A stretch of 64,000 nt of DNA. It comes from Hemileia vastatrix (taxonomy: Eukaryota; Basidiomycota; Pucciniomycetes; Pucciniales; Zaghouaniaceae). Shown here piece by piece: positions 57,521-64,000 of the stretch. The DNA is taken from the NCBI GenBank assembly GCA_030280995.1, contig JASXTE010000005.1, forward strand, positions 35,060,501 through 35,124,500, read 5' to 3'. Numbering within the stretch: the first letter of the stretch is position 1; each line of letters opens with the position of its first letter. The translations under genes and the position numbers were made by a program. The notes under the pieces are model-generated. The model made no database searches, was not told the DNA's origin, and saw only the letters and a list, made by a program, of their open reading frames with translations.

Positions 57521-58255
57521 ACTTATTTTTGGCCAAAAATCAGGTGGAAAGTTTGTCCATATCAAATTACTTCTAATGCCATGATTGACTAAAAATTGAT
57601 TCTCATTGCCATATAGAGAGTTGATCCCATATGACTGGATCTGGCAAAAGTGTCACCACAATTTTTGATAAACTTAAGTTTAAAAATTTTATGATGGAAA
57701 GTAATTGCAAGTCTTCTTCATTTCATGAAGTACTCCTCATAAAAATTTCCACCTGTATTTTGGCCAAACTTTGGGTGGACACTTTGGCCATATTAAATTA
57801 ATTCTAGTTCCATTTTGATAAAAAACTGATACTTATTGCCATATATAGATATTAAACCCATCAGACTGTGCCTTTCCAAAAGTGTCTACCTGAATTATGG
57901 CTAAACCTCAGTTGGACACTTTTATGATGCAGAGTAGCTAGGGCAAAAATATTCTTCAGTTAATTTGGTATTCATAATAAATTTATCCTCCTGAAGTTTA
58001 GCCTAACTTCAGGTGGACAATTTCAAAAAGCACCAGTTAGTCACTATCCATCAAAAAAGTGTTCACCAAAATTTTGGCTAAACTTGTGGTGGACTCCTTT
58101 GATCAGCCACAGTCAGATGAGATAAACTCTTTAGATGGAAATGAGGATGATGTTTTGGTCAATCATGGAAATAGAAGTAGTTTGATGTGGCCAAATTACC
58201 CCCCTGAAGGTCAGACAAACCTCACAAGGACACTTTTTAGCAGGGAGTAACTGAG
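57521..58255. repeat. Decayed edge of satellite array 4
   Basis: Shorter, diverged units about 240 bp apart that keep CCATATAGAGAGTTGATCCC-like and TTATGATG-AGAGTA words, with partial hairpins near 57,660, 57,880, 57,985, 58,060 and 58,205. The arms are poorly matched, as expected at an array edge. Confidence 0.65.
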
Positions 58256-58787
58256 AAAAATCCATTTATCAGAAGGAAAATCTTTTATTGGATAGATGCC
58301 AAGGTTTCATACTTGTGTGTTATGGTCAGTATTAATTTTGAAAGTGTCTGTCCAAGCAATTTCATTGCCCATCATGACACATTTTGTTTTAAATGTTTCA
58401 AAGTGCGCGATACAGTATTAAGGTGTCACATAGTATAATTAAGTTCTATTAAGTGCCCTCCTATGATGCCTAAATTTATAATTTAATATCTTACATAATA
58501 ATTTTTTTATATATAAATTCATCAATATTTTATTTTATTATCAAATTTAATAGAGCAAGTATCCTGAATTATTATATATGAATAAGCTTAGGTTAGATCA
58601 ATTTGTGCTCAATTTGTGCTCAACAGAGGACCAAAATCAAGTTCTGGGGGATCAACTTGTGCATAATTTGGAATCAGTTGATATTCTGTCTATAATCAAT
58701 CTGAGAATAAATGTAAATCTAACTCTAATTTACTTATGTTTATAAAGTATTCATAAACCTGGCATAATTAAGGGACACTCTAAATTT

Positions 58788-58837
58788 CAAGAGAGGGGAT
58801 TGCTAGCAATTCACCCCTAGATTTCCCATGGTGTTTA
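58788..58837 (-). repeat. Right terminal inverted repeat
   Basis: Inverted partner of 48,416-48,465. The palindromic centre is ATTGCTAGCAAT here and CTGCTAGCAG on the left: the flanking bases changed on both sides so that the inner palindrome is kept. Confidence 0.6.
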
Positions 58838-59295
58838 GTGAGTTTAAATGTATAGAAGACTTGTGGGAGCTTCAGGTAAAAAAGTTTTAAGCTTTTGTAT
58901 AGTTTTACTCTCCATCTACACTCAATGAGTAAGTTTAAAATTTATCATATGAATTCTGGATTTGAGTTTTTTTGGATGGATTCTATTAATTGAAGTTTTA
59001 TATTTCATTGGATTGTATCAGATTTTGTAATAAATGTTTGTTTATTTAAAGTTTTTAAATTCACATCTATTTTTGATCTTTCAAAAAAATTATAGTGGAT
59101 ACATGTATCATGCATTTATTACTGCTAAAAAAATTATAAATCTGACCTAAAAATCACTTTATTGATAATCTACTAATGTCTTTTACATTTTTTTAGTACA
59201 TAGATGAATTTTGATGTTTTCATCCTCTGTTAAATTATCAAGGTCTTTGGTGACATTAGAAAAGTAATAACTAGCTAGCTTTATTTTTATACTTG
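58838..59295. other. AT-rich spacer
   Basis: No gene or repeat is seen. Confidence 0.4.
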
Positions 59296-60444
59296 TCAAA
59301 TCAGGTTTTTTATGTAATTTTCAAGTTTTTCAAAAAGATAATTTAATCTAGCTTTTTCTAGCTTTATATCTAAGTATTCAGAAATATTGATATCAAATTT
59401 GTGAAGCTTTTCAAAGGTGTGAAAAATTCTAGAGCTTATTTGAATTGAAGTACTAATACAATTGAATCCAGGAGCTTCATGGCATCTTTAAGTAAAATGC
59501 TTCAGAGAGTTGGCTGGCCATAAAGTAGCAGTGATTCCATCAGTTGCCTCAAAGTTGATTTTACAAGCTATTTGTGGCATAGTAAGTTCTTCACCTATTT
59601 GATGTGGCTTTTTTTCATCATGGTTAGGGTGAAGAGTATTGTTCAGAGTGTCCTTAGGAATAAAAATTCCTAAGGTGTACTCACTACAATCAGAATCAAC
59701 ATGAATATCATTCAAAAAACCATTATAACCAGATCCATTTGTCCATATCAGATTACTACTGAATGGTTCAATTTCTTCACAATCAGTGACTTCTCCAAAC
59801 CCACAAATCCCTAGCCTTTGACAGAGTTGAACATCATCTTGATATTTTAAAGAAGAAATTCTTTTATAAAAAAAATAATAATAATTGAATTTGCTCCATA
59901 CAATGTTTATACTCTTCAGAATCAATTGGTTTAGCAGAATATTCTCCTTAAAAAAATATCTTAAATGAAAGAAAAAAATATTTATTTAACTTGAAAAAGT
60001 ACTTACAGAGAAATAAAGATTTTTTCGATCCAAAAGCCACCCCCCACCAAACATCTTCCCAAATTGACTTCCTCTATGATGAGCGCTATTATTCAAAACA
60101 GGATGTTCACAGTAAGACAAATCTTTTACACATTTAATTGTAGCTTCAAGCATTCCTAATTTCTTAAGATCTTCAATGGAAAAGGTTTGTGTTATAACAA
60201 TGGGAATGGAAGAGTTTTTAGAATAAAATATATTGCATCCAGGCTCTGAAGTATAGTATTGGTCAGGGTTGACTTGATTTTCTACAAATTTTCTAGGAAA
60301 AAAGCGTAGTTTCTTTCCATTTGTTTCAATACCACATTTTCTAGCAATGCATAAAGCACTTTGAGTTTTTTGTCCATGCTTATTGTTAGAATTCTTCCCT
60401 TTGCATTTAGATTTTTTCTGGATTTCACTTTTAGATTGTTGCAT
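59296..60444 (-). pseudogene. TET/JBP-like 2-oxoglutarate dioxygenase, copy 2
   Basis: Exon 1 is 60,444-60,007, with a lysine-rich start, then FSIEDLKKLGMLEAT, and donor GTAAGT. The catalytic core is in the following exon: NLIWTNGSGYNG, then NDIHVDSDCSEY with the H-x-D iron ligands, EYTLGIFIPK, a GEELTMPQI strand, and LWPANSLKHFT with the distal histidine. The core ligands lost in copy 1 are present here. Two faults are visible. The segment matching QYVNKNITKAERDQAKKRL of copy 1 is in another frame (EYSAKPIDSEEYKHCMEQIQ), with the switch at a run of eight T near 59,867-59,876. A TAA at 59,488 follows HFT, although in-frame sequence continues (RCHEAPGFN, IQISSRIFHTFEKL) as in copy 1. The open frame after that stop ends at 59,296. 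Confidence 0.7.
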
Positions 60445-62194
60445 TGTTCCTAATCAGAAAAAAAAAATTTTGTACATCAAAATTAAGAAAGAAAAAGAAA
60501 AAGAAAGAAGGTCAAATAATTACTAACTGAGGCATTCTCCAGACATCTAAAAATTTCTAATATTGAAGAACAGGTACTCTACAATATAAATTGGGAGAAA
60601 TATCAAATAAGTAATTGTTGAAAATACTAATCATGTTTGTGATTCAAAAGCTCATTAGATTAATATGATTAAAAATATTGCATCCTTTTGTATATGTTTG
60701 ACATACAGGATTCAGGTTCATCTTAATCATAAATAATTTAATGCAAAGAAAAACACCAATACACAATTGTTATTAAAAACATTGCAGTAACCCATAAGCA
60801 TATAGCAAATTCCAGAATAAAATTATCTAAGCATAATGAAAATTTATTGAGCATCCAAATATCAATTATTTATTATGATATAAAGTATAGCATCCTGCAG
60901 GATGCGTTTGGCACATGAGATTAAGATATACCATAATTTCAGTAATACTATAATGGTAATGAAAAATCCATTAAATTCTCATTATGAAAAGAAAAAATTA
61001 TCCCTTAAACATTTGAAAACTATGATACTTATTTTATCTTTAAATATTAATATATATATATAAATAAGAACAAGAAAAGGCTTTGTAGACAAATAATAAC
61101 AATAATATAGGCTTACTTTTACTTTAAAAAAATTCTTGTTTTAGGAGATGAGTTGACTAAAGAATAGAAAAATAATTTGAAATTTGAAGTTTTCTGCAAT
61201 AGATTTTTACAAAAAAATAATTAACTCTTTCAATTAGTGAAAAAATAAAAGAAAGGGACATACTTGTGATGAATTTCTTACCCAAAAGAATAAAAAAGAT
61301 TTATGATATGATAAGGTAGAGAAAAAGATCCTGAAAACTCAAAGAAATTATTAGTATTTTTTGTTTTTTTTTTAAAAAAATAAAAAATTTTCAAGAGAGA
61401 GATAAAGAATAAGAAAGCAAAACAAGTGGTGAAAAGGGGTTTTTTTTTGGAAGACAACCAGGGAAGATATAGAAAAAAGTTCACTAGAAACTGTTATGGT
61501 AAGCAATTTTTATATTATTTGAAGAAACAAGTATGATGGAGAAAGCCAAATCCAAAAAGTTAAAGAGAAATGGATGGTGATTTCTTTTTAGTGATGAGTT
61601 TCTTTTCTGAAAGCACTTGTCTTTATATTTTTGCCACTTTCATGAAACCTTGCATAGTGGTTCACTGATAGGGTAATGCAAATTTCTGTAAGCTGGTTCA
61701 TTAAATTTTTTCTTCATAAATTACATGCAGAAGTTTTTATACCACTGCACATTGTGAAAAAAATTCAATGAAATGGTGATAATGTGTCTTTAATTACACC
61801 TTATTAAATTTTTCAATTCAACCTTGCTTTATGTGATTGTAAGTTCAATATGTGTGGCAATCAATGCCACATGAAAAGCAATTTGTTTGCCTTTTATACT
61901 TATCTAGATTCTTTTTTCAATTTTAGTTTTCATTTTTCAGAAAAATATATACACAGTATGATGAATGTATCTGCAATAAAAATTTGCCTCATTATCATCA
62001 TATTTTTTGGTACACACAGGCAGATAAAGTTATATAGGGAAATTGAAAAAATTCTCATTGAAATTGTGTAAAATAATTTATAAGCTATTAAATAATTACA
62101 TTGTAAAAATTTAAAAACTACTTACAAGATGCCATTTCTAAGGAGAAAAGCCCTATCTGTGGCTCTGATCACTGAACTATGTATAATAGTGATT
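60445..62194. other. AT-rich spacer upstream of TET/JBP copy 2
   Basis: No gene or array is seen. A TATATATATA run lies near 61,051-61,063. Confidence 0.4.
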
Positions 62195-63370
62195 TGGCTG
62201 CCAGATTTAAGTGTAGCTTAGTGACCCAAGCCACTTAAAGTGGCTTGGGTAACTTTTTTGTGTAATTTACATGCCAAACAGCCAGGTTTTCCTGTCTGGT
62301 AAAATAAACAATATAGCCACAAAAGTTGCTGAAAGTGACTTTGGTAGCTCTTACATTTCTCTCAGATGCACCCTCCCAGCCAGCTTAACTGGATGGGGTA
62401 AATTTAAATTGGTTTGGCCACCAAAGTCACAAAAGCCACTTTGGTAGCCACTCAGATAATAATTAAAGCAGCCAGTTTTCAACTGGCTGCGTAAATTTAA
62501 GTTGCACGCAACCAAAGTTGCATTAAACAACTTTGGTTGCATGCAGCAAGCATGTGAGGGGAAGCCAGTTTAAAACTTGCTGCATGTTTTTTTATTTGCA
62601 AGCAACCAAAGCCACTATAAATGGTTTTGGTTGCTTTATTAAAATATGAGGTTGGAAGCCTGTTAAGTACTGGCTTCCAGCTTTAAGTGTAGCATAGTGA
62701 CCCGAGCCACTTGAAGTGGCTTGGGTCACTTTTTTGAGTAATTTACATGCCAACCAGCCAGGTTTTCCTGGCTGGTGAAATAAACAATATAGCCACCAAA
62801 TTTGCTTTCAGAAACTTTGGTAGCTCTTACATTTTTCTCAGGTGCACCCTCCCAGCCAGCTTAACTATCTGGGGTAATAAACTTTTTTTGGCCACCAAAG
62901 TCGCAAAAGCAACTTTGGTAGCCCTCATATAAGTAAACAACGACAGCCAGTTTAAAACTGGCTGCATAAATTTAAGTTGCATTAAACAACTTTTGTTGCA
63001 TGGAGAGAGTATGTCAGGTTCAGACAGTTCTAAACTGGCTGCAGGTATGTAAACAATAAGCAATCAAAGTCACTATCCGTGTCTTTGATTGCTCAAATAA
63101 ATATAAAAAAACTTGCAGCCAGTACATAATGGGCTGCCAAAATTTTGAAACATGAAATATGTGACCCAAGACACTTTCAGTGACTTTGTTAACTTTTTGA
63201 TAAAAATAAAAGTGCAACAAATCAGGTTTTCCTGACTGATGGAAATAAATAAAAGTATCCAAATTTGTCTTGGAGTAACTTTAGCTTCTGCAATTAAAAA
63301 AATTACACTTGCAGCCAGTTTGAGCTGGCTTGTATTTTTAAAATTTACTTGGCAACCAAAATGACTTCTT
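62195..63370. repeat. Hairpin array 5: compound 475-bp unit of several hairpins
   Basis: Two full units (about 62,203 and 62,678) and a partial third (about 63,145). Each unit strings together different stems: ACCCAAGCCACTT/AAGTGGCTTGGGT, CCAGCCAGG/CCTGGCTGG, GCCACCAAAGT/ACTTTGGTAGC, GCAGCCAGTTT/AACTGGCTGC and GCAACCAAAGTTG/CAACTTTGGTTGC. The stems cover most of the unit, unlike arrays 1-4 where spacers are long. The CCAGCCAG core recalls array 2. Confidence 0.85.
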
Positions 63371-64000
63371 TACACTATTTTTGCTTAATTTTGAATGTTT
63401 TTAGAACATTTTATCTTGCATATATATAGGTATTTAAACACCAACTCATTGGAGGTAAAGAATATATTTATACTTTTTATTAAGTATTTAAAAAATTTAC
63501 ACAAAATTTAAAATAATGTCTATCTTCTATAGAATGAATAAAATCAAATAATCTAAATTTATATTTTTGGTGATTCTTACTGTTTTTTTAACTGACCCCA
63601 CTCATCCCTTACCTTGCATACACATACCCTCACTTCTGCCCCTCTTTTGGCACACAATTTGTAAGTATTTTCTTTTTTTTATTATTATTTTATTTATTTA
63701 TATACTTTTTCATTTTTATTAAATTTTTTTATCTTCCTATACCCCCCTCACCCACCCCTTGCAGTTCCACCTCACACACCTCCAACTTTCATCCCCCCAC
63801 ATTTTGGTATGTTTTTGTCTATACTAATTATTTTTTATATGTTCTTCCTTGCACTCACCTCCAAACTTCTACAACTAAACATCATCAGCCTCTCACCTAA
63901 CTCCACACCCTCATCTCCACCATCCCACTTTGCACGTCTCCACACCCCTCCTTGATAAGTTCCCCTTTGTTTTTTTATTTCATTTTTTTTCTCAAACTCA
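63371..64000. other. C/T-rich low-complexity end of window
   Basis: No gene is seen. From about 63,590 the + strand is strikingly rich in CCC and CACC words and poor in G. Confidence 0.6.

Larger units (their letters stand above)
48416..58837. mobile_element. 10.4-kb block with inverted ends, filled by satellite array 4
   Basis: The left end begins ACCACGGGAAATCTGGGGGT and continues GAACTGCTAGCAGTTCCCTC. The right end, read on the minus strand, begins ACCATGGGAAATCTAGGGGT and continues GAATTGCTAGCAATCCCCTC. About 45-50 bp correspond, with roughly six differences and one small gap, extending to TTTGAAA. This is the layout of a DNA transposon with terminal inverted repeats. No transposase frame lies inside, so it would be non-autonomous. 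A target duplication could not be fixed. Confidence 0.5.

Noticed and set aside
61278..62071. Short frames rich in Phe, Leu and Lys
   Set aside because: Composition matches the AT-rich DNA; no homology or structure supports a gene.
1..64000. tRNA, rRNA or telomere sequence
   Set aside because: None was recognised by eye; the primer-binding sites are tRNA-complementary but are not tRNA genes.

Overview
The window looks like repeat-dominated nuclear DNA of a fungus, most likely a basidiomycete and plausibly a rust (Pucciniales). The grounds are short GT-AG introns (66 bp in the transposase), very AT-rich intergenic DNA, Ty3/Gypsy and PIF/Harbinger transposons, and two TET/JBP-type dioxygenase copies, a family known to be expanded in basidiomycetes. 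No housekeeping gene, rRNA or tRNA was recognised. The taxonomic call is an inference.

Region 1 (1-25,946) is a nest of transposons. A PIF/Harbinger element (left end at 1, right end near 13,873) has an intact two-exon transposase. An 11.07-kb Gypsy element (A, 198-11,264) separates that transposase from its left end. Immediately after the Harbinger right end comes a second copy of its left end (13,874-14,092), followed by a second Gypsy element (B, 14,093-25,946). B has intact gag-protease and pol frames joined by a -1 frameshift signal. A has pol broken by three C-to-T stops and a gag whose zinc knuckle and protease have been replaced. Both elements carry dozens of copies of a short motif, a covarying 4-bp stem with a 6-nt loop followed by WTAAACTGG, in coding and non-coding parts alike.

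Region 2 (25,947-64,000) holds decaying genes of three unrecognised or uncommon families, separated by arrays of palindromic repeats. In order: the C-terminal part of gene family X (25,947-26,504, +); hairpin array 1 (27.1-29.05 kb, itself a large inverted repeat); TET/JBP copy 1 (29,919-30,898, -); a 245-bp repeat (31.1-32.2 kb); hairpin array 2 (32.9-33.9 kb); gene Y (35,961-37,656, +); hairpin array 3 (38.5-41.8 kb); the full-length but broken X gene (42,967-45,416, +); a 10.4-kb block bounded by inverted ends (48.4-58.8 kb) that contains a 607-bp satellite with a near-perfect 46-bp palindrome (array 4); TET/JBP copy 2 (about 59.3-60.4 kb, -); and compound hairpin array 5 (62.2-63.4 kb).

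The order X(+), hairpin array, TET/JBP(-), hairpin array occurs twice. I therefore propose that X, TET/JBP and perhaps Y belong to one repeated cassette, possibly a large transposon class in which every intergenic interval has become a palindrome array. The coding parts of both units are degraded in different places, so the copies here look inactive. The proposal rests on order and similarity read by eye and has not been tested against databases.
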